A stretch of DNA of 64,000 nucleotides from an uncultured Paracoccaceae bacterium (GTDB lineage: Bacteria; Pseudomonadota; Alphaproteobacteria; Rhodobacterales; Rhodobacteraceae): the NCBI GenBank assembly GCA_947493745.1, contig CANLSM010000015.1, positions 23,522-87,521 of the forward strand, written 5' to 3'. Each line of letters opens with the position of its first letter. The stretch's first letter is position 1. Both the position numbers and the translations under genes were made by a program. A model generated the notes under the pieces. It made no database searches. It had not been told where the DNA came from and saw only the letters and a program-made list of their open reading frames with translations. This document shows positions 25,540 through 33,774 of the stretch, piece after piece.

Positions 25540-26730
25540 TCAGCGGAAGCTGATGGTCTCAAAGGCGCCGCCCTTGACTTCGTATTCGCGGTAGGTGCCT
25601 GCCGCCTCGCCGGGGCCGATCAGTTCGACATTGGTCGCCCCGACATAGTCGATCTGGCCGCCTGATTTCAGGATCTCAAGACCCTTGGCAAGCTCGCCCG
25701 GCAGGATCTTCTCGCCCGGTGCGTTGGCCACTGCCAGAAGATTGGCCGCGACCGCCTCCTTGGTCGCCTCGCCGCCCGCCTGCATCGCCAGCGCGATCAG
25801 GGCCGCCGCGTCATAGCTTTCCGAGCGGTAGGGACCATCGGGATCGACGCTGGCCGCATTGGCGGTGGCGATGAACGCATCCGTGCCTTCGCCCTCGGAC
25901 CACGGGACCGTGCCGATGGTGCCGTTCAGATCATCGCCGATGGCCTCGATCAGGCTTTCGGAGAACATCCCGTCGCCAAGCGCGAATGTATCAAACGCAC
26001 CGGTATCAAGCGCGCTTTGAATGATGCCAACACCACCCTGATCGGCATAGCCCAGGACAACCAGCAGATCACCACCGGCAGACGCAAGCGCGCCCACTTC
26101 GGCGGAATAGTCGCCTTTGCCATCCTCATGGGCCGCATTGATCGTGATCGACCCGCCCATGGTCTCGAAATTCGAGATGAAACTGTCGCTCAGACCCTTG
26201 CCATAGTCGTTGTTGGTATAGGTCACCGCCACGGACGTGATGCCCTTGTCCTTCAGAACCGAGGCCAGAACCTCACCCTGCCGGGCGTCGGAGGGCGAAG
26301 TGCGGAAGAAAAGATCATTGTCCTCGATTGTCGAAAGCGCCGGCGATGTCGCGGAGGGCGACACCATCACCACCCCATTGGGCACTGCCGTGTTGTTGGC
26401 CACAGCTGTCGTGACGCCCGAGCAATCGGCCCCCATGATCGCGACCACGCCGTCAGCGGTCACAAGCCGGTCGGCGGCAGCTGTTGCAGACGCGCTGTCG
26501 ACACAGGTCGAATCCGCGCGAACCGGCTCGATCACATTGCCATCAAGGAACTGGCCGCTTTCGGACACCTCCCTGAACGCTAGTTCCGCACTGTCGGCCA
26601 TGCCGGGCGTCAGGGATTCGATCGGCCCTGTGAAACCCAGAATAATGCCCACTTTGACGGCATGACCGTCCGCCAGTGCACCCGTGGCCAAAAGGGCCGA
26701 AAGCGCGGTCGCCGTTGCCAGATACTTCAT
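25540..26730 (-). CDS. Periplasmic substrate-binding protein of Liv-type transporter 1
   Basis: Exported binding protein of 396 residues. The signal peptide is MKYLATATALSALLATGALA with cleavage before DGHAVKVG. The mature protein begins with the type I fold of the LivJ/AmiC group (VKVGIILGFTGPIESLTPGM). SVAVTYTNNDYGKGLSDSF and LVVLGYADQGG are typical of amino-acid or amide binders. A GGGAG ribosome site precedes the ATG. It is first in the operon that continues to livM. The ligand cannot be told; besides branched-chain amino acids, this group binds amides, urea and aromatic acids. Confidence 0.93.
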   Translation of the reverse strand: MKYLATATALSALLATGALADGHAVKVGIILGFTGPIESLTPGMADSAELAFREVSESGQFLDGNVIEPVRADSTCVDSASATAAADRLVTADGVVAIMGADCSGVTTAVANNTAVPNGVVMVSPSATSPALSTIEDNDLFFRTSPSDARQGEVLASVLKDKGITSVAVTYTNNDYGKGLSDSFISNFETMGGSITINAAHEDGKGDYSAEVGALASAGGDLLVVLGYADQGGVGIIQSALDTGAFDTFALGDGMFSESLIEAIGDDLNGTIGTVPWSEGEGTDAFIATANAASVDPDGPYRSESYDAAALIALAMQAGGEATKEAVAANLLAVANAPGEKILPGELAKGLEILKSGGQIDYVGATNVELIGPGEAAGTYREYEVKGGAFETISFR

Positions 26731-26984
26731 GATAATCTCCCTGTTATCAACTGTCCCAGATCCTCCCGGAGGATCTCATGCGCGGAGTTTTTCACAAACC
26801 ATCGGGAACGTCACGCGCCTTTCTTCGGCGCGCCGCGCGCCTGCCTTCTTCTTGGTGAAAATATCCCCGCCGGAGGCATGGTGCAGGTCCGGCCACAGGG
26901 CACCCCATTCCACGATCATGGGGCCTTGCAACCGGGACAGGCAAAAGACAGAGTGCGGCGGCGACCACGAAAGGACAGGCGCAC
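26731..26984. other. Divergent intergenic region with one copy of a dispersed repeat
   Basis: These 254 bases separate the binding-protein gene (minus) from tupB (plus). Apart from the repeat at 26841-26878 I see only GC-rich sequence (CGGCGCGCCGCGCG near 26826-26840). The promoters of both operons must lie here but no convincing -35/-10 pair stands out. Confidence 0.5.
26841..26878 (-). repeat. Dispersed intergenic repeat, copy 1
   Basis: Read on the minus strand it starts GCCTCCGGCGGGGATATTT and continues with CACCAAGAAGAAGG. The same core occurs at 42131, 42203 (inverted) and 54279. All four copies are outside genes. Confidence 0.8.
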
Positions 26985-27686
26985 GTGGAGACATCGACGC
27001 TGCAAACCACATGGGAGTTGATCCGCTCGGCCGACCCGGTCCTCATGGGAATCATCGGACTGTCGCTGAAAGTGTCCCTGACCGCCGTTCTGCTCGCCGC
27101 CCTGATCGGCGCTCCGCTGGGGGCCGCCCTTGCCATCTGGCGGTTCCCCGGGCGCCAGGTGCTGGTTGTCCTGTCATCCGCCCTGATGGCGCTGCCGCCG
27201 GTCGTTGTCGGGCTCTTCGTCTATCTGACATTGTCGCGTGCGGGTCCGTTGGGCCAGTTCGGTCTGCTTTTCACGCCGACGGCGATGATCATCGCACAGA
27301 CGATTCTGATCGTGCCAATTGTCACGGCCCTTTCGCGCGAGGCCGTGCTGCCGCTCTTTCGCGAATACGATGCCTATCTGGCGTCAGTGGATGCGGGGCG
27401 CTGGCTGCAACTCAGGACTTACCTTTGGGACGCCCGTTTCGGGATCATGACGGCCGTGCTCGCCGGTTTCGGACGCGCCACCGCCGAGGTCGGCGCGGTT
27501 CTGATCGTGGGCGGCAACATCAACGGTCTCACGCGGGTGATGACCACGACAATCGCGCTGGAAACCTCGCGCGGCAACCTTGAGCTGGCGCTTGCGCTCG
27601 GCCTGATCCTGATCCTGATCGCGTTTGGCATCAATGCCCTGATGTTCGGCATCGGTCGTTTCGGACAAAGGTATCAGACCGCATGA
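26985..27686 (+). CDS. tupB: Tungstate ABC transporter permease (TupB)
   Basis: Membrane protein of 233 residues with about five segments of the MetI/ModB type. The EAA loop region is SVDAGRWLQLRTYLWDARFGIMTAVLAGFGRATAEVGAVLIVGGN, which matches TupB. The start is GTG at 26985 with an AGGACAGG site ahead. The stop overlaps the tupC ATG. Together with TupC and TupA it imports tungstate, or molybdate at lower affinity, for tungsto- and molybdoenzymes. Confidence 0.9.
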   Translation: METSTLQTTWELIRSADPVLMGIIGLSLKVSLTAVLLAALIGAPLGAALAIWRFPGRQVLVVLSSALMALPPVVVGLFVYLTLSRAGPLGQFGLLFTPTAMIIAQTILIVPIVTALSREAVLPLFREYDAYLASVDAGRWLQLRTYLWDARFGIMTAVLAGFGRATAEVGAVLIVGGNINGLTRVMTTTIALETSRGNLELALALGLILILIAFGINALMFGIGRFGQRYQTA

Positions 27687-28390
27687 CGGCGCCTGCGTTG
27701 CGACTGGAAAAGGCTGGCCTTCAGGCAGATGGTGACACCCTGCTTGGGCCACTCTCGTTACATGTTGAAACCGCCGGTATCACGGCGGTGATGGGCGCAA
27801 ACGGAGCCGGCAAGAGCCTGTTCCTGCGGCTGTGCCATGGCCTTCTCACACCCAGTCAGGGGCGCCTGACCTGGGCGGGCAGGGGGGCGGTTGCAACCCG
27901 CCGGTCGCGGGCATTCGTTTTCCAGTCCCCCCCGCTGCTGCGCCGCTCGATTGCTGAAAATGTGACCTTCCCGCTTCAGACATCCTCCATCGCCCGGTCG
28001 GAATGGCCCGCGCGGGTGGAGGCCAGACTGCGCGAGGCCCGGCTCTGGGGCCGCGCCGGTCTGCCCGCGGCCCGTCTTTCGGGTGGCGAGCGGCAACGCA
28101 TGGCGCTTGCCCGGGCGCTCGTCACGGATCCGGACGTGATCCTGATGGATGAACCGGCTGCAAGTCTTGATCCGGCATCGACACGTGCGCTTGAGAAAAT
28201 GATCACCAAGATCGCCGCATCGGGCGTCAAAATCTATCTTGCCACCCACGATGTCGCGCAGGCGAGGCGGCTTGCGGAGGACGTGTTGTTTTTTTCCGGT
28301 GGCAGACTTGCAGAGCAGGCCGACGCGGCCCAATTCTTTGCCGGACCGCAAAGCGAAGCGGCGCGACAGTATCTGGAGGGATCTCTTTGA
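27683..28390 (+). CDS. tupC: Tungstate ABC transporter ATPase (TupC)
   Basis: ATPase of 235 residues. Walker A is GANGAGKSLFLRL (Ser-Leu replaces the usual Ser-Thr), the signature is LSGGERQRM, Walker B is VILMDEPAASL and the switch His is in ATHDVAQ. It energises TupB. The ATG overlaps the tupB stop, and its TGA overlaps the TTG of tupA. No regulatory TOBE domain is present, which fits TupC rather than ModC. Confidence 0.9.
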   Translation: MTAPALRLEKAGLQADGDTLLGPLSLHVETAGITAVMGANGAGKSLFLRLCHGLLTPSQGRLTWAGRGAVATRRSRAFVFQSPPLLRRSIAENVTFPLQTSSIARSEWPARVEARLREARLWGRAGLPAARLSGGERQRMALARALVTDPDVILMDEPAASLDPASTRALEKMITKIAASGVKIYLATHDVAQARRLAEDVLFFSGGRLAEQADAAQFFAGPQSEAARQYLEGSL

Positions 28391-29226
28391 AACGCCTGAT
28401 GTCAGCGCTGGCGATCCTCTGCATGGCCGCCTCCGCGGCTGCCGAGACAATTACGCTCGCCTCAACCACGTCGACCCAGAACTCCGGGCTCTATGACGAG
28501 ATACTGCCGCTCTTCAAGGCCGAGACGGGGATCACGGTGAACGTCGTGGCCGTCGGTACCGGGCAGGCGATCAGAATTGCCCGGAATGGTGATGCGGATG
28601 TGCTGCTGGTTCATCACAGGCCGTCCGAGGATGCCTTTGTCGCCGATGGCCACGGCATCGACCGGCGTGACGTGATGTACAATGACTTCGTTCTCGTCGG
28701 ACCGGCAGATGATCCTGCCGGTATCGCGGGTGTCTCGTCCGTAAGGGAGGCGCTTCACCTGATCGAGAAATCCGGCGTCATTTTCGCGTCACGCGGTGAT
28801 GACAGCGGCACGCACAAGAAAGAGCAGGAACTATGGGCGGAGGCCGGGATCAGCCCCGTGGGGGATTGGTATCGCGAGACCGGATCCGGCATGGGGGCAA
28901 CGCTGAACACCGGCATCGCGATGGGGGCTTATGTGCTGACGGACCGGGGCACATGGATCACCTTTGGCAATCGGGGAGAGCATCGGATGCTGCTTTCGGG
29001 CGATCCGAGCCTCTTCAATCCCTACGGCGTCATTCTGGTCAATCCCGAGCGTCATCCGCACATCAAATCGGATGCTGGTATCGCCTTCATGGACTGGATC
29101 GTGTCGGATACCGGACAGCAGGCCATTGCTGCTTTCGAGATCGAGGGCCAGCTTGCCTTCTGCCCGAACGCGCCAAGCTACCAGGAAGCACGCGCACGCA
29201 GCAAAATCATTTGTCCGGCAGACTGA
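28387..29226 (+). CDS. tupA: Tungstate-binding periplasmic protein (TupA)
   Basis: Binding protein of 279 residues. The signal peptide is MKRLMSALAILCMAASAAA. The mature start ETITLASTTSTQNSGLYD carries the TTSTQNSG anion-binding motif of TupA, and FASRGDDSGTHKKE is the second conserved stretch. The start is TTG at 28387, set by GGAGGG at 28375-28380; its TGA-overlap with tupC (TTGA) supports this. The gene order B-C-A puts the binding protein last. Three genes in one coupled unit make tungstate import the likely role. Confidence 0.92.
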   Translation: MKRLMSALAILCMAASAAAETITLASTTSTQNSGLYDEILPLFKAETGITVNVVAVGTGQAIRIARNGDADVLLVHHRPSEDAFVADGHGIDRRDVMYNDFVLVGPADDPAGIAGVSSVREALHLIEKSGVIFASRGDDSGTHKKEQELWAEAGISPVGDWYRETGSGMGATLNTGIAMGAYVLTDRGTWITFGNRGEHRMLLSGDPSLFNPYGVILVNPERHPHIKSDAGIAFMDWIVSDTGQQAIAAFEIEGQLAFCPNAPSYQEARARSKIICPAD

Positions 29227-29261
29227 ATCGCTTGTTAACCATCTGATAATCAAAGATTTGC

Positions 29262-29279
29262 TGCATTGCAAAAAATGCA
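29262..29279. promoter_or_regulatory. Inverted repeat upstream of DUF1127 gene
   Basis: TGCATT (29262-29267) and AATGCA (29274-29279) form an inverted repeat within TTGCTGCATTGCA. It resembles TGC-rich PhaR-type sites in alphaproteobacteria, but the assignment is weak. The remaining bases of the 29227-29480 gap show no gene. Confidence 0.35.
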
Positions 29280-29480
29280 TAGCGGCCATGACAAACTATG
29301 GATTGTTCGCAGGCGATACCGCGCCTATCTGGGTTGCATAACAAAACAATGGGCTGCGCCGCGTAGGTCGTCAGACGGCAGAAACCGCTGAGACAGGAAA
29401 GCAGCCACCGAACTCGAACAAGATGAAACCCAGTACCCGCTCATGGCGCAGCCAGAGCGGCAAACCCAAGGATAAAGACA

Positions 29481-29696
29481 ATGGCAAACGTATCTCTGAG
29501 CCGCCCGGTATTCACTCAACTGACAGATCGCGTTGGTGACCTGTTCGCCCGCACTGCACGTTCCATCGCGGACTACCGCATGTACCGGCAGACCTATAAT
29601 GAACTGGCTTCGCTTTCCGTCCGCGAACTCGACGATCTCGGCCTGGCCGGTGCAAGCCTGACGCAGATCGCTCGCGAAAGCGTCTACGGCAAATAA
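29481..29696 (+). CDS. DUF1127 family small protein
   Basis: Basic protein of 71 residues ending in the DUF1127 motif RMYRQTYNELASLSVRELDDLGL, here followed by AGASLTQIARESVYGK. In Rhodobacter, DUF1127 proteins bind RNA and take part in RNA turnover and stress adaptation, and their mRNAs can be processed to small RNAs. An AAGGA site precedes the ATG. The gene stands alone with a strong terminator. Whether its own mRNA 3' end yields an sRNA cannot be told. Confidence 0.88.
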   Translation: MANVSLSRPVFTQLTDRVGDLFARTARSIADYRMYRQTYNELASLSVRELDDLGLAGASLTQIARESVYGK

Positions 29697-29725
29697 TACC
29701 AACCAGAGCTGTCCTTGCTCTGTGA

Positions 29726-29756
29726 CGCGGCTCCCGATCGGGGGCCGCGTTTTTTT
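29726..29756 (+). terminator. Rho-independent terminator after the DUF1127 gene
   Basis: CGCGGCTCCCG...GGGGGCCGCG (29726-29749) makes a GC-rich stem with one G-T pair, followed by seven T (29750-29756). A small CAGAGC/GCTCTG hairpin lies just before it at 29704-29722. Confidence 0.9.
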
Positions 29757-29803
29757 GTGTGCTGGTGGCGGCTGCGACAAGTCTGTGCTTCCCAAGGGCC
29801 AAA

Positions 29804-29826
29804 ATTGGTAATATAAATTTACCAAT
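29804..29826. promoter_or_regulatory. FadR/GlcC-type operator upstream of glcDEF
   Basis: ATTGGTAA (29804-29811) and TTACCAAT (29819-29826) form a perfect inverted repeat around seven A/T-rich bases. TTGGT...ACCAA arms are typical of GntR-superfamily FadR-group regulators such as GlcC, LldR and PdhR. The spacer contains TATAAAT, which could be part of the -10 box. No glcC gene lies next to the operon in the window. Confidence 0.65.
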
Positions 29827-29851
29827 AAGCGGCAAAACGGGGAATCAGATC

Positions 29852-31285
29852 ATGGAAATGCCACTGCCGGACCAGTCCATTCTCGACCGCAGGGAAGCGA
29901 TTTTCGCCAGGCTTCGTGCGATCCTGCCGGAAGAGGCTGTCATCACCGATCTCAACGAGACGCGCGCCTATGAATGCGACGCCCTGACGGCCTATAGATG
30001 TCCTCCATTGGCCGCCGTTTTGCCGTCGAACACAGCGGAGGTTGCGGCGGTTCTCGCGCTTTGCCATGCCGAGCGCATTCCGGTCGTGCCGCGTGGTTCC
30101 GGCACATCGCTTGCCGGGGGGGCCTTGCCGACGGCCGACTGTATCATCCTGGGTGTCGCCAAGCTGTCCGATGTGCTGGAGGCCGATTATGAAAATCGCG
30201 TCATTCGGGTGCAGACCGGACGAACCAATCTGAGCGTCACGGGTGCAGTCGAGAATAACGGTTTTTTCTATGCACCCGATCCATCCAGCCAGTTGGCCTG
30301 TGCGATTGCAGGCAATATCGCGATGAATTCCGGCGGGGCGCATTGCCTGAAATACGGCGTGACGACCAACAATCTGATGGGCGTCACGATGGTCACCATG
30401 GAGGGCGAGATCGTGCAGCTTGGCGGCGCGCATCTCGATGCGGCAGGCTATGATCTTCTGGGGCTGCTTTGCGGTTCTGAAGGGCAGCTTGGCGTCGTCA
30501 CCGAGGCGACCCTGCGCATTCTGCGCAAACCCGAAGGTGCCAGGCCTGTTCTTATGGGGTTCGACAGCAACGAGGTCGCCGGGGCCTGTGTTTCCGACAT
30601 CATCAAGGCAGGTGTCCTGCCGGTTGCCATCGAGTTCATGGACCGTCCGTGCATTCGCGCCTGCGAAGCTTTTGCCCATGCAGGCTATCCGGATGTGGAG
30701 GCGCTTCTGATCGTGGAGGTCGAGGGGTCCGAGGCCGAGATCGCGGAACAGTTGGGCAAGATCACCGATATCGCCAGACGACACAATCCAGTGGAGTTGC
30801 GCGAAAGCGCCAGCGCAGCGGAATCAGCGGCGATCTGGAAAGGTCGCAAGGCGGCATTCGGGGCGATGGGGCAGATCAACGACTATATGTGTCTCGACGG
30901 CACGATCCCGGTCAATGAACTACCTTACGTGCTGCGCCGCATCGGTGAGATGTCCAAGGAGTTCGGACTGGATGTCGCCAACGTCTTCCACGCAGGCGAC
31001 GGGAACATGCATCCGCTCATCCTTTTTGATGCCAACAAGCCCGGTGATCTTGAAACCTGCGAGGCGTTTGGTGCGGAAATTCTGAAGCTCTGTGTCGAGG
31101 TTGGCGGCTGTCTGACCGGCGAGCATGGCGTCGGGATCGAAAAACGCGATCTGATGCTCGATCAGTACACCATGGCTGATATCGAGATCCAGCTGGATGT
31201 GAAGGATGTGTTCGATCCGCGCTGGCTGCTCAATCCCGCCAAGGTCTTCCCACTGAAGACGACCGAAACCCGCCGCGCGGCCTGA
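29852..31285 (+). CDS. glcD: Glycolate oxidase subunit GlcD (FAD-linked)
   Basis: Flavoprotein of 477 residues that oxidises glycolate to glyoxylate together with GlcE and GlcF. The FAD-binding PCMH domain has PVVPRGSGTSLAGGALP and YAPDPSSQLACAIAGNIAMNSGGAHCLKYG. The C-terminal part contains VFHAGDGNMHPLI and GCLTGEHGVGIEK, all typical of GlcD. The ATG at 29852 has GGGGAA at 29839-29844; an upstream frame extension would run through the operator. It opens a three-gene operon and lies 26 bases after the inverted repeat. Confidence 0.95.
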   Translation: MEMPLPDQSILDRREAIFARLRAILPEEAVITDLNETRAYECDALTAYRCPPLAAVLPSNTAEVAAVLALCHAERIPVVPRGSGTSLAGGALPTADCIILGVAKLSDVLEADYENRVIRVQTGRTNLSVTGAVENNGFFYAPDPSSQLACAIAGNIAMNSGGAHCLKYGVTTNNLMGVTMVTMEGEIVQLGGAHLDAAGYDLLGLLCGSEGQLGVVTEATLRILRKPEGARPVLMGFDSNEVAGACVSDIIKAGVLPVAIEFMDRPCIRACEAFAHAGYPDVEALLIVEVEGSEAEIAEQLGKITDIARRHNPVELRESASAAESAAIWKGRKAAFGAMGQINDYMCLDGTIPVNELPYVLRRIGEMSKEFGLDVANVFHAGDGNMHPLILFDANKPGDLETCEAFGAEILKLCVEVGGCLTGEHGVGIEKRDLMLDQYTMADIEIQLDVKDVFDPRWLLNPAKVFPLKTTETRRAA

Positions 31286-31303
31286 GCCAGAGAAGTAGTT
31301 CCC

Positions 31304-32443
31304 ATGAGACCGACAAGTGAGGCTGAACTGGCCGAGGCCGTGGCGTCTGCCAAGGGACCACTGGAGATCAGGGGAGGTGGCACGCGTCAGGGCCTGGGTC
31401 ATGCGGTCTCGGGCGATCTGCTGGAGACCGGCGGGATGACGGGCATCACGCTCTATGAGCCGGGTGCTCTGACGATTGTGGCGAGGGCAGGGACGCCTCT
31501 GTCCGAAATCGATGCAGCCCTTGCCGCCGAAGGTCAGCGTCTGCCGTTCGAGCCGATGGATCATCGGGGTCTTTACGGCACGCAGGGTGAGCCGACCATC
31601 GGCGGCGTGGTTGCCTGTAACATATCCGGTCCGCGGCGCATTCAGGCGGGCGCCTGCCGGGACAGCCTGATCGGCGTGCGCTTCGTCGATGGCAGTGGCA
31701 CCGCGATCAAGAATGGTGGCCGGGTGATGAAAAACGTCACAGGTTATGATCTGGTCAAGCTGATGTGCGGCAGTCACGGGACACTCGGCGTCCTCAGCGA
31801 GGTCTCTTTCAAGGTGCTGCCCAAATCCCAGGCCACCGGCGTCGTGCTTCTGGAAGGTCTAGGCGATGAGGATGCAATCGCTGCACTCTCCATCGCGCTG
31901 GGGTCTCCTTTTGATGTCACGGGTGCTGCACACCTGACCGAGGGATTGGACGGCGCGCCGGTTACCATGATCCGGGTCGAGGGATTTGAGAAATCCGTCA
32001 GCTACCGGACAGCTGAGCTGCAAAAGCTGCTCGCCAAGTTCGGCGCATCCGAGGTTGAACGGGGCCCGGACAAAACCGCCGCCGGCTGGGCGCATATCCG
32101 CGATGCGACAGCCTTTGCAGGCCAGAAGAGCGATGTCTGGCGCTTCTCCGTAAAACCGGGCGATGGCCCAACTCTCGGAAAGGCATTGCGCGGACTGGGG
32201 GCCGGAAACATCTTTTATGACTGGGGGGGTGGTCTGGTCTGGGCCTTGATGGGTGAGGGGGCCGATGCCCGCAAGGCGATGGGTGATCTTGAGGGCCACG
32301 GCACCCTGATCCGTGCCAGCGATGCGACACGCGATGAGCTGGGCGTTTTCATGCCGGAAGCAGCGGCGCTTCGCCGGATCAGCGAGGGGCTGAGGTCCAA
32401 GTTCGATCCGCGTGGCATCCTGAACCCCGGCCGGATGGGATAG
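31304..32443 (+). CDS. glcE: Glycolate oxidase subunit GlcE (FAD-binding)
   Basis: Protein of 379 residues with a PCMH-type FAD domain (LEIRGGGTRQGLG, GTQGEPTIGGVVACNISGPRRI and VKLMCGSHGTLGVL). It resembles GlcD but is shorter and lacks the GlcD C-terminal metal motifs. It is the second flavin subunit of membrane-associated glycolate dehydrogenase. The gene begins 18 bases after glcD and ends five bases before glcF. Confidence 0.93.
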   Translation: MRPTSEAELAEAVASAKGPLEIRGGGTRQGLGHAVSGDLLETGGMTGITLYEPGALTIVARAGTPLSEIDAALAAEGQRLPFEPMDHRGLYGTQGEPTIGGVVACNISGPRRIQAGACRDSLIGVRFVDGSGTAIKNGGRVMKNVTGYDLVKLMCGSHGTLGVLSEVSFKVLPKSQATGVVLLEGLGDEDAIAALSIALGSPFDVTGAAHLTEGLDGAPVTMIRVEGFEKSVSYRTAELQKLLAKFGASEVERGPDKTAAGWAHIRDATAFAGQKSDVWRFSVKPGDGPTLGKALRGLGAGNIFYDWGGGLVWALMGEGADARKAMGDLEGHGTLIRASDATRDELGVFMPEAAALRRISEGLRSKFDPRGILNPGRMG

Positions 32444-32448
32444 ACGAT

Positions 32449-33753
32449 ATGCAGACGAATTTCTCACCCGAGCAGCTAACCGATCCGGCCATCAAACGCT
32501 CAAACGAGGTTTTGCGGACCTGCGTTCACTGCGGGTTTTGCACCGCGACCTGCCCGACCTATCAGGTACTGGGCGACGAGCTCGACAGCCCGCGCGGGCG
32601 GATCTACCTGATCAAGGACATGCTGGAGCAGGGCAGACCAGCCGATGAGAAGACCGTCAAGCATATCGACCGTTGTCTGTCTTGTCTGGCCTGCATGAGC
32701 ACCTGCCCGTCGGGTGTGCACTACATGCATCTGGTCGATCATGCGCGCGAATACATCGAGGCCACCTACAAGCGTCCTTTGACCGACCGGATGCTGCGCT
32801 GGACCCTGGCGAAGATCCTGCCCTATCCCAACCGGTTCCGTCTGGCGCTGCTGGGCGCGAAGATCGGCAGACCGTTCCGGGGCCTGCTGCCGGACCCGCG
32901 CTTGAGGGCGATGCTGGAGATGGCACCCAGGACCATCCCCACGCCTTCGCTGATGGACGAGCCGCAGGTGTTTCCGGCGGAAGGTGCGCGGGTGCGTCGC
33001 GTGGCCCTGATGACGGGCTGTGCGCAGCGCGCGCTCAACACGGATATCAACGAGGCGACCATACGTCTGCTGACGCGACATGGCTGCGAGGTCGTGATCG
33101 CGCGCGGCATGGGATGTTGCGGCGCACTGACCCATCACATGGGCAAAACGGGGGAGAGCCACGCTGCCGCAGCGAAGAACATTCGCGCCTGGATGGCGGA
33201 AGTGAGTGGCGACGGGCTTGATGCGGTGGTGATCAACACGTCGGGCTGCGGCACCACGGTCAAGGACTATGGCCATATGTTCCGCAATGAGCCGCTGGCA
33301 GAGGATGCGGCGACCATCGCAGGGCTCGCAAAGGACATCTCGGAGGTGATGGTCGATCTCGGCTTGAAGCCGTCCCGTGCCCCCGAGTTAAGGGTGGCCT
33401 ATCACGCGGCCTGTTCGCTCCAGCACGGCCAGCAGATCAAGACTTATCCAAAGGACCTGCTGAAGGCGGCGGGGTTCACCTTACTGGAACCTGCCGATCC
33501 GCATCTGTGCTGTGGCAGTGCAGGGACCTACAACCTGATGCAGCCCGAGATTTCTGCCCAACTGAAGGATCGCAAGGTTCGGACGCTAGAGGCGGTGACA
33601 CCGGATGTGATCGCGGCAGGCAACATCGGCTGCATGATGCAGATCGGCGGTGGCACCGGTGTGCCTGTTGTTCATACGGCCGAGTTGCTGGACTGGGCGA
33701 CGGGTGGCCCAAGACCGGCGGCAATCCGCGTGGACATCTTGGCTTCGCAATGA
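32449..33753 (+). CDS. glcF: Glycolate oxidase iron-sulfur subunit GlcF
   Basis: Protein of 434 residues with two N-terminal 4Fe-4S motifs: CVHCGFCTATCP near residue 24 and CLSCLACMSTCP near residue 75. Two C-terminal CCG domains follow (GMGCCGALTHHMG; and CCGSAGTYNL). It passes electrons from the flavin subunits to the quinone pool. It completes glcDEF, allowing growth on glycolate, a major algal exudate, which suits a marine roseobacter (inference). Confidence 0.95.
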   Translation: MQTNFSPEQLTDPAIKRSNEVLRTCVHCGFCTATCPTYQVLGDELDSPRGRIYLIKDMLEQGRPADEKTVKHIDRCLSCLACMSTCPSGVHYMHLVDHAREYIEATYKRPLTDRMLRWTLAKILPYPNRFRLALLGAKIGRPFRGLLPDPRLRAMLEMAPRTIPTPSLMDEPQVFPAEGARVRRVALMTGCAQRALNTDINEATIRLLTRHGCEVVIARGMGCCGALTHHMGKTGESHAAAAKNIRAWMAEVSGDGLDAVVINTSGCGTTVKDYGHMFRNEPLAEDAATIAGLAKDISEVMVDLGLKPSRAPELRVAYHAACSLQHGQQIKTYPKDLLKAAGFTLLEPADPHLCCGSAGTYNLMQPEISAQLKDRKVRTLEAVTPDVIAAGNIGCMMQIGGGTGVPVVHTAELLDWATGGPRPAAIRVDILASQ

Positions 33754-33768
33754 CGGTCGGCCTATAAT
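33739..33768 (+). promoter_or_regulatory. Candidate sigma-70 promoter giving a leaderless mRNA
   Basis: TTGGCT (33739-33744) and a consensus TATAAT (33763-33768) are separated by 18 bases. The expected start point, about seven bases downstream, coincides with the ATG at 33775, and no ribosome-binding sequence precedes that ATG. Confidence 0.5.
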
Positions 33769-33774
33769 TGGTTT

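Noticed and set aside
24544..25665. Plus-strand open frame of 373 codons across livF/livG
   Set aside because: Crosses several certain minus-strand genes; shadow frame.
29268..29341. Possible small RNA or peptide downstream of tupA
   Set aside because: No terminator or promoter pair; only a weak TGCATT inverted repeat could be supported.
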